From Herbiconiux aconitum (GTDB lineage: Bacteria > Actinomycetota > Actinomycetes > Actinomycetales > Microbacteriaceae): 64,000 bases of DNA. The notes under the pieces are model-generated. The model worked only from the letters and a program-made list of their open reading frames with translations. It was not told where the DNA came from and did no database searches. Positions 54,244 through 61,457 of this stretch are shown piece by piece. The stretch lies in NCBI RefSeq assembly GCF_024979235.1, contig NZ_JANLCM010000002.1, positions 1-64,000 on the forward strand. Reading direction: 5' to 3'. Made by a program: the position numbers and the translations under genes. The stretch's first letter is position 1. The number at the start of each line of letters is the position of its first letter.

Positions 54244-54266
54244 AATGTAACCAAAATGATTACATT
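54244..54266. promoter_or_regulatory. Imperfect 23-base palindrome (probable Rrf2 operator)
   Basis: The left arm AATGTAACCAA and right arm TTACATT region are complementary over 54244-54266 with one mismatch pair around a central A at 54255. Core half-sites are TGTAACCA and TGATTACA. It lies just upstream of the MBL-Rrf2 operon and is AT-rich in a GC-rich region, as expected for an operator of the second gene's product. Confidence 0.65.
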
Positions 54267-54303
54267 AGACAAAACTGGCGTGGGTGGCGGCGGAGCCGAC
54301 CCG

Positions 54304-54429
54304 CTACAGCAGGTCCTCGACCGCGGCGAAGGTGCGGTCGAAGTCTCCGAGCTGCATGTCGAGGTGCAGGCCCCTCAGGGCCGCGCGAACCTGTGGAGGA
54401 GGCTCGGACTGAGTGGCAAGGCCACGCAT
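54304..54429 (-). CDS. Possible small protein after the cupin gene
   Basis: A 41-residue minus-strand frame, MRGLATQSEPPPQVRAALRG then LHLDMQLGDFDRTFAAVEDLL, directly follows the cupin gene, starting 5 bases after its stop. The composition is protein-like and the C-terminus is helical; it could be the tail of a lost gene or a real small ORF. No ribosome site is obvious. It also overlaps a plus-strand shadow. Confidence 0.3.
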   Translation of the reverse strand: MRGLATQSEPPPQVRAALRGLHLDMQLGDFDRTFAAVEDLL

Positions 54430-54433
54430 GCGG

Positions 54434-54817
54434 TCAGCTGAAGTCGCCCACCTGCTGGTCGATGGGCACCGACCGGGCAACCGTGACGTCGCCGGTGTGC
54501 GCAGTGGTGACCGTTTCGATCAGCACGATGTGCACTTCGTTCTCGGCGACGGGGTTGTGGCGCACGCCGCGCGGCACCACGGAGAACTGGCCCGGTTCGA
54601 GGTGGATGTCGTCGGCGCCCTCGATCTGGATGCGGAGGTGCCCTGCCACGACCAGAAACATCTCGTCGTCGTTGTCATGCGCGTGCCACACGAATTCGCC
54701 GAGCAGTTTCGCGACTTTGATGTACTGATCGTTCACGCGCCCCACCACCCGAGGCGTCCAGTGCGCCGTCACCTTCTCGAGCTCCGCGGCAATGTCGGTT
54801 CCGAACATGTGCGTCAT
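54434..54817 (-). CDS. Cupin-domain protein
   Basis: A 127-residue cupin with a clear metal site: GEFVWHAHDNDDEMFLVVAG (H, H, E) and a second motif GVRHNPVAENEVHIVLIE. These small beta-barrels bind a metal and a carboxylate or sugar. The start is ATG 54817 after an AAGACTAGGCGT leader; an upstream in-frame extension to 54928 is unlikely. It lies downstream of nothing on its strand, and its promoter faces the lipoprotein gene on the opposite strand. Confidence 0.88.
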   Translation of the reverse strand: MTHMFGTDIAAELEKVTAHWTPRVVGRVNDQYIKVAKLLGEFVWHAHDNDDEMFLVVAGHLRIQIEGADDIHLEPGQFSVVPRGVRHNPVAENEVHIVLIETVTTAHTGDVTVARSVPIDQQVGDFS

Positions 54818-54996
54818 ACGCCTAGTCTTCACGACTCGCACCGGAGTGCGTGGCCTTCGCGCGCATCCCACGACTGATTCGACCAGAAGGCCTCTTCTAC
54901 ACCTGTCATGATTGGGTCGGGTTCGCACTTGATTGTCTGCGGCAAAGGGAATGCGTGAATCGGGGAATTCAGCGCACGAGCGATTGGCGGTATGAA

Positions 54997-55512
54997 GTGA
55001 AGTGCGTTCGAGTAGGAATTGTTCTCGGACTGGCCGCGGTGGCGCTTACCGGTTGCTCGCTTTTTCCTACTGCCGAGGAGCTCCCAAGCAGTCCGACTCC
55101 GTCAGTGATGCGCACATCCACACCGTCGGCAACACAATCGCCGATTCCTACCCCGTCGGCGTCTCCCGCGGAAATCCCGACACCGGCCCCGCCGCTTCCG
55201 CCCACCCCTGCGAATGAGGCAGGTGGACAGACAGACGGCGGAAACACCCCGAATACGCCCTGGGTAGAAGACACCGGACCGGCACCCTACGCCGATGGCC
55301 CGGCCGAGCAGCTGAACGACTACGAGTTTCTCTATACCGTCACGGAGAACGACACGGTGCTCGCGGTAGCATCCCGATTCCGAGTTCAGACGATTGACGT
55401 CATCCGCGTCAACTTCCCCTGCAGAGACCCGTTGAATGTGCAGCCGGGCGATGTTCTTCACGTTCGATGGCCGCAGCCCTACGAGATCGTCGGCACCGGC
55501 GAAGGCTGTTGA
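54997..55512 (+). CDS. Secreted LysM-domain lipoprotein
   Basis: A 171-residue exported protein starting at GTG 54997. The signal has a lipobox (ALTGCS), then a Pro/Thr/Ser linker (~90 residues), then a C-terminal LysM domain (YTVTENDTVLAVASRFRVQT, then NPLNVQPGDVLHV). LysM binds peptidoglycan or chitin. Alternative in-frame starts up to 54850 would add non-signal residues, so they are disfavoured. Two Cys in the LysM region may form a disulfide. It is convergent with the HxlR gene. Confidence 0.82.
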   Translation: MKCVRVGIVLGLAAVALTGCSLFPTAEELPSSPTPSVMRTSTPSATQSPIPTPSASPAEIPTPAPPLPPTPANEAGGQTDGGNTPNTPWVEDTGPAPYADGPAEQLNDYEFLYTVTENDTVLAVASRFRVQTIDVIRVNFPCRDPLNVQPGDVLHVRWPQPYEIVGTGEGC

Positions 55513-55549
55513 CAGACGAACCGGCTGTGAACACGCCTTCACTGGCTAC

Positions 55550-55831
55550 CTACGCTTCTTCGGCCGCCCACCGCCCGAGTGCGTCGATACTCGCGCGCAA
55601 GGCGAGCCCGCGCTCGGTCAGCGCGTAGGCCCGGGTGTTGTGCCGGAGGGGCAGGCGGTGCAGCACGCCAGCCACTTCGAGCTCGCGCAAGCGGGTAGCG
55701 AGCATGTTCGTGCCCATTCCGAGCTCACGTTGCAGATCGCCGTAACGCTGCGGCCCGTCGAGCAGCTGCTCCACGATGAGGAGTGCCCATCGTGCTCCGA
55801 CGATCTCGAGAGCCGCGGCCAGATCACTCAC
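55550..55831 (-). CDS. HxlR-family transcriptional regulator
   Basis: A 93-residue winged-helix regulator: GARWALLIVEQLLDGPQRYG, DLQRELGMGTNMLATRLREL and a short GVLHRLPLRHNTRAYALTER wing. The start overlaps the stop of the VOC gene by four bases (ATGA 55828-55831), so the two form an operon with VOC first. HxlR proteins often sense electrophiles. A short inverted repeat lies upstream of the operon and could be its own operator. Confidence 0.9.
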   Translation of the reverse strand: MSDLAAALEIVGARWALLIVEQLLDGPQRYGDLQRELGMGTNMLATRLRELEVAGVLHRLPLRHNTRAYALTERGLALRASIDALGRWAAEEA

Positions 55832-56232
55832 GCGGTCGGGTCGGCGTCCGCCTTCATCCAGAAGGGGGAGTAGTGGTAGCCGTCGGGGTCGTCGAACTGG
55901 CGCTGGTACATGAAGGGGTAGTCGTCAATGTCACCGATCCGCCCGCCGGCGGCACCAGCGCGCTCGACGAGCTCGTCGACCGCCTCGCGGCTGCCGAGGT
56001 CGAACGAGACCGTGACTTTCGAGGGGGTGTCCGGCCCGCCGACCATCTCCTCGGTGGCGCCGACGCTCGCGTACATCTCGCGGCTGCCGAGCATGACGTA
56101 CTGCTCGGGCGCGATCGCGAAGCACGACACGTTGTGATCGGACATCCCGGCGTTGAGGGTCCAGCCGAGGGCCGTGTAGAAGGTGGTCGCGCGTTCGACG
56201 CTCTCGACCGGGCAGGTGATGAAGAGGCTCAT
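55828..56232 (-). CDS. VOC-family (glyoxalase-like) protein
   Basis: A 134-residue protein of the VOC superfamily, beginning MSLFITCPVESVERATTFYT and ending with QFDDPDGYHYSPFWMKADAD, the classical second-half pattern. The DPDG-Y segment is typical of PhnB/glyoxalase-like members. The start is ATG 56232. It is the first gene of an operon with HxlR, and the two probably respond to the same compound. A fused long frame upstream (to 57078) belongs to the decayed Abi-like gene and not to this protein. Confidence 0.9.
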   Translation of the reverse strand: MSLFITCPVESVERATTFYTALGWTLNAGMSDHNVSCFAIAPEQYVMLGSREMYASVGATEEMVGGPDTPSKVTVSFDLGSREAVDELVERAGAAGGRIGDIDDYPFMYQRQFDDPDGYHYSPFWMKADADPTA

Positions 56233-56240
56233 GCAGGTAA

Positions 56241-56259
56241 CACTTCCAAAATGAAAGTG
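56241..56259. promoter_or_regulatory. Imperfect inverted repeat upstream of the VOC-HxlR operon
   Basis: CACTTCC (56241-56247) and GAAAGTG (56253-56259) pair with one mismatch around a 5-base AT-rich spacer, 9 bases upstream of the VOC start. This is the expected place and size for a dimeric HxlR operator. Confidence 0.55.
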
Positions 56260-56414
56260 CCGTGTCAAGGCCTGGTTGCGAGAGGGTCGGAGGAGCTCCT
56301 TGAGCCACAGCGACGCGACCGTTTCAATCGGATGCGGCTCGCGAGTAGAGAGGTTCGTCTTGACGCGAGTTAAGGAACCACCGAATTCCAAAGCCGCCGG
56401 TGCGCGACCGTTTG

Positions 56415-57078
56415 TCACGGCCTCGTTCCAAGAAGTCGGGCTACACGAGACCGGGCGTCGATCCACGCCGAGAGATCGGTGTCGAGGTAGGCGGCGATGG
56501 TGAGAATGTCGGCGTAGCGGCCGGCGATGTCGAACGAACAGATGCGGTGATGATGACCGATGCGATTGCGGAAGGTCCGCAGTCGCACCACGGGGTCGTG
56601 TATGGCCGCCTGGCTTCGGTTGGGGCTGTTCGGAAACGCGGCAACTAGATCGGGCCAAAGGAACGACTGTCTTTTCGAGACCATCTGATGCCAAAAGCCA
56701 AAAGGCAGCTCGGAGATCACCTGGTCTGGGCTGACCGGCATTCCGTTCCGGCGCACCCGACCGATCGCTGTCGACACGTCGAGGTAGGGCTGCTTGAGGC
56801 GAGGTGGCCAATTCGCGTCGCGCCCGAGCTCGAAGGCGTCGTCGAAGATCCAATGTCCAGATCGTCCCTTTCGGGCGTGGATGGCGGTCGATCGCATTGC
56901 GGAGAGCGACCTCGAGAAAGCTCAATGATTCCCAGAGCGCTGCCGACACCGCGGCGTTCCAGTCGTAGAGGCGCATTGCGGCAGCCTTATCGTCTCCACA
57001 TTCGGCTAGGTAGTGCTGGAGACGCGCGGCGGCGAAGTGTCGCTCGTAAAATGACCAAGACGTTGAGTTGACCATCAT
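56415..57078 (-). pseudogene. Frameshifted Abi-like (Abi_2 family) protein gene
   Basis: The first ~62 codons from 57078 read FYERHFAAARLQHYLAECGD, then NAAVSAALWESLSFLEVALR and NAIDRH, the N-terminus of Abi_2/Abi-like proteins. From about 56898 the homologous sequence continues in another frame: ARKGRSGHWIFDDAFELGRD, ending with FRNRIGHHHRICSFDIAGRY. The change lies near 56880-56900 at CATCCACGCCCG, and deleting one C restores a continuous ~220-residue protein. The gene is therefore probably inactive, or there is a sequencing error there. It is a phage-defence or toxin-like candidate. Confidence 0.75.
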
Positions 57079-57232
57079 CTCCTCGATTGTCTAGTCTGAT
57101 CACGAACACCCCGGATCCGTCCCTGTAGTCCTCTTCGGAGGGCCGATCACACGGCCGGGGTTTTGCTTTTGCATCCCGGTCGGCACTGCCCTCAGAATCA
57201 CGGGCCCGACGGAGGGCCACGGCTCCCGAGAT
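57079..57232. other. Non-coding stretch
   Basis: About 150 bases between the Abi-like start and the small membrane protein stop. It contains CCCCGG and CCGGGG arms about 45 bases apart, with a TTTTGCTTTT tract after the second, so a weak plus-strand terminator is possible. No gene is seen. Confidence 0.3.
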
Positions 57233-57487
57233 TCAGGTGTCGATTCCGTAGCTCCGACGCTCTGTCCGGAGCAGGACGGCTCCGGCCCCGATGAGAGCCG
57301 CACCGAGCGGTGGCAGCACCTGGCCGAGGAATCGCATCAGCAGCTGGATGACCCCGAGGGCGCTCTCGTTGGCGGGTGCACCCGTGCCCAACATGGCGTA
57401 CCCGATGGTCGGAATCGCAAAGTAGAGAGCAGCCGAGACGACGATCATGGCCACCCCGACGATGAGTACGCGCTTTCCGTGATTCAT
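57233..57487 (-). CDS. Small two-helix membrane protein (cassette copy 1)
   Basis: An 84-residue protein with two hydrophobic segments (KRVLIVGVAMIVVSAALYFA and VLPPLGAALIGAGAVLL) joined by an extracellular-like loop. It is a clear paralogue of 59797-60051: by ungapped reading 35 of the first 69 positions are identical, including IPT-GY and RFL--VLP--GAAL. The start is ATG 57487. It is transcribed away from a conserved palindromic promoter region and the truncated secreted gene at 57592. Function unknown; an immunity-like or helper role is possible. Confidence 0.78.
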   Translation of the reverse strand: MNHGKRVLIVGVAMIVVSAALYFAIPTIGYAMLGTGAPANESALGVIQLLMRFLGQVLPPLGAALIGAGAVLLRTERRSYGIDT

Positions 57488-57529
57488 GGAGCCTCCAGGG
57501 TCCCTCCGCGAGTCGATGCGCCTTGCCGA

Positions 57530-57591
57530 GGATGCTTCATTACTCTGAGTGATCCTCAGTAATATCACATCCGTCTTGAAGGAGAAACATA
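57530..57591 (+). promoter_or_regulatory. Conserved divergent promoter/operator region (cassette copy 1)
   Basis: The block GAGGATGCTTCA (from 57529) is followed by CTGAG-TGATC-CTCAG (57545-57559) and then AGTAAT with a GAAGGAG ribosome site before the ATG at 57592. Nearly the same series occurs at 60110-60174. The palindrome CTGAGTGATCCTCAG is shared exactly, which marks it as a regulatory element rather than coding sequence. Confidence 0.65.
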
Positions 57592-57675
57592 ATGAAGCGG
57601 ACCAGATGTGATGCGGCTCGCGAGGATTCTTTTCCACGCGAGATGATTGAGGGAACGCTGGATTTTGCAGCCTGA
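57592..57675 (+). pseudogene. Truncated start of the secreted-protein gene (cassette copy 1)
   Basis: A 27-residue frame starts MKRTRCDAAREDSFPREMIE and ends at a TGA. The first four codons and upstream region match the intact secreted gene at 60175 (MKRTRKNYSRLAF), but after codon 5 the sequence is unrelated and lacks any signal peptide. The promoter, ribosome site and start survive, while the rest was replaced or deleted. Confidence 0.55.
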
Positions 57676-57685
57676 GGAGGTCTTG

Positions 57686-57865
57686 ATGGCACCCAAGACG
57701 TTCGTCAGCATCGACCGGCTCAAGGAGACGGTCGTGCGATCGACGATGATGACCATGAAGATCGAGGGTCGAGTCCCGTCACGTGAACCCGTCGTGCACT
57801 ACGGCGGCAACACTGATGTTGTCGCTCGCCTCGAGTCGCATTCGTTACCGCGCCAGCTTGGTTGA
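57686..57865 (+). CDS. Possible small hypothetical protein
   Basis: A 59-residue frame starting at ATG 57686, preceded by a strong GAGGAGG ribosome site. It reads MAPKTFVSIDRLKETVVRST, then MMTMKIEGRVPSREPVVHYG. It lies 10 bases after the truncated secreted gene and would share its conserved promoter. Base composition is lower in GC than the neighbourhood. No family recognised; it could be a piece of inserted DNA that interrupted the cassette. Confidence 0.45.
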   Translation: MAPKTFVSIDRLKETVVRSTMMTMKIEGRVPSREPVVHYGGNTDVVARLESHSLPRQLG

Positions 57866-58083
57866 CGTAGATCGGACTCCCCACAGACCGTCGTCTGCGA
57901 AGAGCCGTGGCCCAGTCCCTAACTGGCGGGCGGTCAGCCCTCTCAGGAGCGTTCGTGGCTTTTGGCTCGTCCGCACAGTCTTCGGAGCATGCTCCGTGTA
58001 AATAGACCTGTCCCTGCGGCCATCGCTCATCGTGAACGCCACGGGCCTATGCCTGGGGTCGGGAGCCTGGCTACGATGCGAAG
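57866..58083. other. Non-coding stretch
   Basis: About 220 bases. A minus-strand frame at 57845-58090 is arginine-rich with no ribosome site and is probably not a gene. No hairpin or repeat stands out. Confidence 0.3.
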
Positions 58084-58533
58084 ATGACACGGACGAAGTC
58101 GATCCGGCAGGGGAACCAGGCCTCCGACGAGCTCGGTCCGGTCATGCTCGTCTTCCTCTGGGTGTTCATCGCCGCTCTACTCGTCGTGCCGGCGATCTGC
58201 CTGTTCCACCTTCTGACCGGCAATGCGGAGGCTGCGGGCGACTGGGCGGCCGGTTCGATCGTCTGCGTTCTGGTCGCCCTTCTCCTGCTCGCGGGGCTGC
58301 GCTCATCGGCCCGCGACACGCGACAGCTCCGCGCCAGAGGCGTCCCCGGAACCGCCGCAGTGATCTCCGTGCGGCCGGAGGAGGACGGATACTCCGCAGT
58401 TCTGCGGATCCGCGTCGACGGCCTCGAGCCTTTCGAGTCACGCGCGCGTTCCCCATGGGGTCAGATGAGCGTCGGTGACACCGTCGAGGTGCTCGTCGAC
58501 CCTTCGGACCGGCTGTTCACCATCGTCCGCTGA
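58084..58533 (+). CDS. Membrane protein with C-terminal soluble domain
   Basis: A 149-residue protein with two hydrophobic segments (about residues 18-44, LVFLWVFIAALLVVPAICLF, and 56-72) followed by a cytosolic or outside beta-rich domain (GTAAVISVRPEEDGYSAVLR and VGDTVEVLVDPSDRLFTI). The end resembles DUF3592-type proteins, in which the soluble part is a small OB-like barrel. The start is ATG 58084. Monocistronic and convergent with the hemerythrin gene. Function unknown. Confidence 0.75.
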   Translation: MTRTKSIRQGNQASDELGPVMLVFLWVFIAALLVVPAICLFHLLTGNAEAAGDWAAGSIVCVLVALLLLAGLRSSARDTRQLRARGVPGTAAVISVRPEEDGYSAVLRIRVDGLEPFESRARSPWGQMSVGDTVEVLVDPSDRLFTIVR

Positions 58534-58570
58534 GCCGCGTCAGTGCGGAAACCTGCACAATGCCGCGCGC

Positions 58571-59041
58571 TCACAGTGGTCCCAGCACGTCGCGGACTGC
58601 GTCGTGCAGCTCGAGGCCTTCCAGGACGGTGAGCAGTTGCCGCTCCTCGTACCGGAAGTGGTTCTCCATGATCGCGGCCACGCCCTCCAGGTGACGTTCG
58701 AGTTCCGCCGTGGATGCGCCACGGTCGACCGCGTCTCTGAGGCCGCCGAGCAGGTGGCCGATCATCGAGTGGTCCCGCTCGAGGGCGCGCAGCACAGGTG
58801 CCAGGTGCGGATGCGCCTTCTCGATCGCGGGAAACAGGGCGCGGTCTTCGCCCCGATGATGACCGTCGAGCGCGGCGCAGAACCCGTGGCAGTAGATCAG
58901 CAGGTCACGCCCTGCCTGCTCCGCAGACCCAGGCTCGCGCACGGCCTCGAGGGTGACGCGCAGGGCGTCGCGGATGCGCTGGTGCACGGCGCGAAGTTCG
59001 GTGCTCCAGGCGATGAGCCTGGTCGTGTCGCGCTCAGTCAC
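58571..59041 (-). CDS. Hemerythrin-domain protein
   Basis: A 156-residue four-helix protein. The metal-ligand pattern is present: His near residue 21 (LRAVHQRI), HHRGEDRALFP near 60-70, H in RDHSMIGH and HFRYEERQLL near residues 128-137. Hemerythrins bind a di-iron centre and sense or carry oxygen or nitric oxide. The start is ATG 59041. It stands alone. Bacterial hemerythrin proteins of this length are often linked to stress or redox responses. Confidence 0.9.
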   Translation of the reverse strand: MTERDTTRLIAWSTELRAVHQRIRDALRVTLEAVREPGSAEQAGRDLLIYCHGFCAALDGHHRGEDRALFPAIEKAHPHLAPVLRALERDHSMIGHLLGGLRDAVDRGASTAELERHLEGVAAIMENHFRYEERQLLTVLEGLELHDAVRDVLGPL

Positions 59042-59261
59042 GCGACGACGAAGGGGAGGATGCGAGCATCAACGTTCCTTCGGTTCGGCGCCTCCATGCC
59101 TGACACGGACTGCCACCAGCACGCGACGCTCCCACGATCCTACCCAGCCGCGCCGACGTTCACGCGCACACACTACCGCCGGCGATACGGGCCAATCCCT
59201 CAGCCGGCGGCGTGAACCTGCAGAGCGAACTTTCGTGACCGTTACGAGCGGTGAGCTCTAG
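59042..59261. other. Non-coding stretch
   Basis: About 220 bases between the hemerythrin start and the lipoprotein stop. I see no protein-like frame, hairpin or repeat. Confidence 0.3.
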
Positions 59262-59702
59262 TCAACGGTCGTCCTTGGTCGCCATGGACGGAGGAAGAAC
59301 GTTTAACAGCTCGCCGTCCTCGATCTGGATGTCCAGCTTTGTTTCAGAAGGCGTGTACCCGGCGAACTCGACGCTATCCAAAGCGGTTGCGGACACCGCG
59401 ACGAGGTCTTGCGGGGACGAGGAACTAGATACTCCCACGACCACCTCGATGACGCATTGACCCGCCGTCCCTTTACCGGCAGGGCGCACGGAGGCGGTAT
59501 CAATGCCTTCTTTGTCGCCGAGGTACGTTTCGAACGAGACTGCTCGTTCGGCGCAACGCAGATCGCTCTCTCCTACATAGTCCCCGAACTGGACACAACC
59601 GCTGAGTGATCCGATCGCAAGCAAGGAGACGACAGCCGCGGTCAAGACCTGCACTCTGCGCAACTCGTCCGAACCCTTCTGCGGATCGCTGTTAGTACCC
59701 AC
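59262..59702 (-). CDS. Small secreted lipoprotein of unknown function
   Basis: A 146-residue protein with a signal peptide and lipobox (LSGC, Cys about residue 36). The mature part has two Cys (DLRCAERAV and GQCVIEV), which may pair, and a beta-rich pattern (VAVSATALDSVEFAGY and ETKLDIQIEDGELLNVLP). The start is ATG 59702. It lies 95 bases from the small membrane protein of cassette copy 2, on the same strand, and could be co-transcribed with it. No family recognised. Confidence 0.78.
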   Translation of the reverse strand: MGTNSDPQKGSDELRRVQVLTAAVVSLLAIGSLSGCVQFGDYVGESDLRCAERAVSFETYLGDKEGIDTASVRPAGKGTAGQCVIEVVVGVSSSSSPQDLVAVSATALDSVEFAGYTPSETKLDIQIEDGELLNVLPPSMATKDDR

Positions 59703-59796
59703 AATCTAGCGCGGTCGGGGACGACTTCTCGTGCACGTCCACGGTGGCAGTACCCAACGTTCGCGCGCAGCAAACCGCCGAAGTGTTGCTCTCGCC

Positions 59797-60051
59797 TCAT
59801 GCCGTCTCGTCGCTGGCGCGTAGCTCGAGATAGTTCACTGTGATTCCGGCAGCCATCAGTGCTGCTCCGAAGGCGGGCAACACCGACGCGAGGAATCGGA
59901 CGATGACTTCGATTGTCACCAGCGCGCCCTGGCCCGACTGAGTGCTGGCATCCAACACGGAGTATCCGACGGTCGGAATCCCGACCACCAGTGCCGCCGA
60001 CAGGATGATCATTGCCGCTCCGACGATGAGCAAACGTCTGCCGACTTTCAT
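59797..60051 (-). CDS. Small two-helix membrane protein (cassette copy 2)
   Basis: An 84-residue protein starting at ATG 60051, paralogous to 57233-57487. It has two hydrophobic segments (RRLLIVGAAMIILSAALVVG and VLPAFGAALMAAG) and a Ser/Gln-containing loop. It is divergent from the secreted gene at 60175 across the conserved palindrome, so the two are probably expressed together. An upstream in-frame start (60063) adds four residues. Possible role: membrane partner or immunity protein for the secreted product. Confidence 0.8.
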   Translation of the reverse strand: MKVGRRLLIVGAAMIILSAALVVGIPTVGYSVLDASTQSGQGALVTIEVIVRFLASVLPAFGAALMAAGITVNYLELRASDETA

Positions 60052-60109
60052 CAGACCTTCCAATCACTTCTTGCAACTTGATTCGGGACTTGCGCTATGC
60101 CGCATCCAC

Positions 60110-60174
60110 GAGGATGCTTCACAGAGACTGAGTGATCCTCAGTAATAGCACATCAATCTGGAGGCTACACACAA
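60110..60174 (+). promoter_or_regulatory. Conserved divergent promoter/operator region (cassette copy 2)
   Basis: GAGGATGCTTCA (60110-60121) is followed by ACTGAG-TGATC-CTCAGT (60127-60143), then AGTAAT-GCACAT and a GGAGG ribosome site before ATG 60175. It is the second instance of the element at 57530-57591. The 6-base arms are perfect. It lies between divergent membrane-protein and secreted-protein genes and is the likely binding site for one shared regulator. Confidence 0.7.
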
Positions 60175-60819
60175 ATGAAGCGGACTAGAAAGAACTACAG
60201 CCGGCTGGCATTCACGACGGCCGTGATCGGCGCGACGATGATCGCGTTGATGGCGGCCCCTGCGGCCTACGCAAGTCAGGATGCCCCTCCGACCGTCAGA
60301 GGTGGTGAACCGTCGCCGTCACCAAGCGGCACACTCGACCCTTTGACCTACGAAGGCAGCGTGATCGTCGCCACCACCAAAGGCGACGTCTTGACAACGG
60401 TGAACGCCGGCGAGCTTCCTGAGGTCGCCGCCAGCATCCGCGCCCGGGTCGCCGACGGAACTCTGGATCCTGAAACTGCCGGCGAGGCGGAAGGGGTCGA
60501 GCAGCTCAAGTCCGGCGGATGCCACGACTGGGCGAATGCTGTTGCCGGGGCATGGTCGTATGCAGAATCAACGACGGGTTGCGCCGTCATCGGCTATCCG
60601 GGATACGACCGCGTTTATAACTGGTCGAACAAGTCGGGGGTGCAGCTCTGCGTCCAGGCGAAAGGTTTCAAAAGCCCTGGAGGCAGCTATTGGGCGGGGA
60701 TCGGTTGTCAGGGCGGCAAGGACTTTTACGTTCCGTGGGGCAACACGTTCGCCTATACGCAGGTGCGGGGCCAGGCGCTCTCGTGGGTGACGGGGGCTGC
60801 GTATACCTGGTGGGACTGA
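60175..60819 (+). CDS. Secreted four-cysteine protein of unknown function (cassette copy 2)
   Basis: A 214-residue protein with a classical signal peptide (basic MKRTRKNYSR, hydrophobic FTTAVIGATMIALMAAPAA, likely cleavage after AYA near residue 32). A short Pro/Ser linker leads into a helical region (about residues 60-118), then a C-terminal domain from about residue 119 with four Cys (GGCHDW, TGCAV, QLCVQ, GIGCQGG) and many Trp, Tyr and Gly (ending AYTWWD). The layout is reminiscent of a secreted toxin or bacteriocin with a propeptide, but no family is recognised. Confidence 0.85.
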   Translation: MKRTRKNYSRLAFTTAVIGATMIALMAAPAAYASQDAPPTVRGGEPSPSPSGTLDPLTYEGSVIVATTKGDVLTTVNAGELPEVAASIRARVADGTLDPETAGEAEGVEQLKSGGCHDWANAVAGAWSYAESTTGCAVIGYPGYDRVYNWSNKSGVQLCVQAKGFKSPGGSYWAGIGCQGGKDFYVPWGNTFAYTQVRGQALSWVTGAAYTWWD

Positions 60820-61457
60820 TCGCCACCCTCTTCGATCTGACGTCTCATGGAAGTTCGTCGACCCGTCGTGCAAGCGTGGCAACGCCGACATCGTCATTCG
60901 CATGAGTCCGACCGGCGAGGGCTGGGTATGAGGGGCGATCGGATGGTCTTTGGTGGGCCTGTCGAGTCGGTGATTCGACGGTTCGGGTATCCGATCGCCC
61001 TGTCGACCAGCGAGGATGTCGAGCTGCGGGCGTTCTCGACGCAGGACTTTGCCGGCGTGCTCGACGTCGTCGAGGCCGCCGATGTGGTGCGCGGCGACGA
61101 AGATGCACGCGGCCGTCGGTGTGAACTTGGCTCGCGAATGGCACACACAAGAGGAAGCTGGCGTCATCCACGCCGTGACGCACCTCATTAGTCACCGCGG
61201 CGAATTTCGTGCCGGCACCGCGTGCCGGATTCGGAAGAGAGGGATCGGCCCCACCAAACGCTGATCGAGTCGCCCCGGACAAGCTCGTCGCTCGAAACTG
61301 GAGGCGATCCACCACTGCGACCTGGTTCACACTCGACACCTGGACGTACGGCTCCTTTGCAGCTGAAGCGACTCTCGTTACTGTCGCCGGACCCGCGTGG
61401 TTCGCAGAGTGCCCAATTCGATTGCGAGTTGAATGAGGATCTCGACCCAGTTGCTCG
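60820..61457. other. Long stretch with broken coding frames
   Basis: About 640 bases without a clear gene. A plus-strand frame at about 60928-61191 reads VIRRFGYPIALSTSEDVELR and FSTQDFAGVLDVVEAADVVR and then loses protein-like character; a second frame nearby (61043-61264) reads MHAAVGVNLAREWHTQEEAG. These look like two pieces of a frameshifted gene. No family is recognised and no operator or terminator stands out. Confidence 0.35.

Noticed and set aside
54256..54441. A 61-codon plus-strand frame after the MBL operon promoter
   Set aside because: No ribosome site; starts inside the palindrome; the minus strand has a more protein-like frame.
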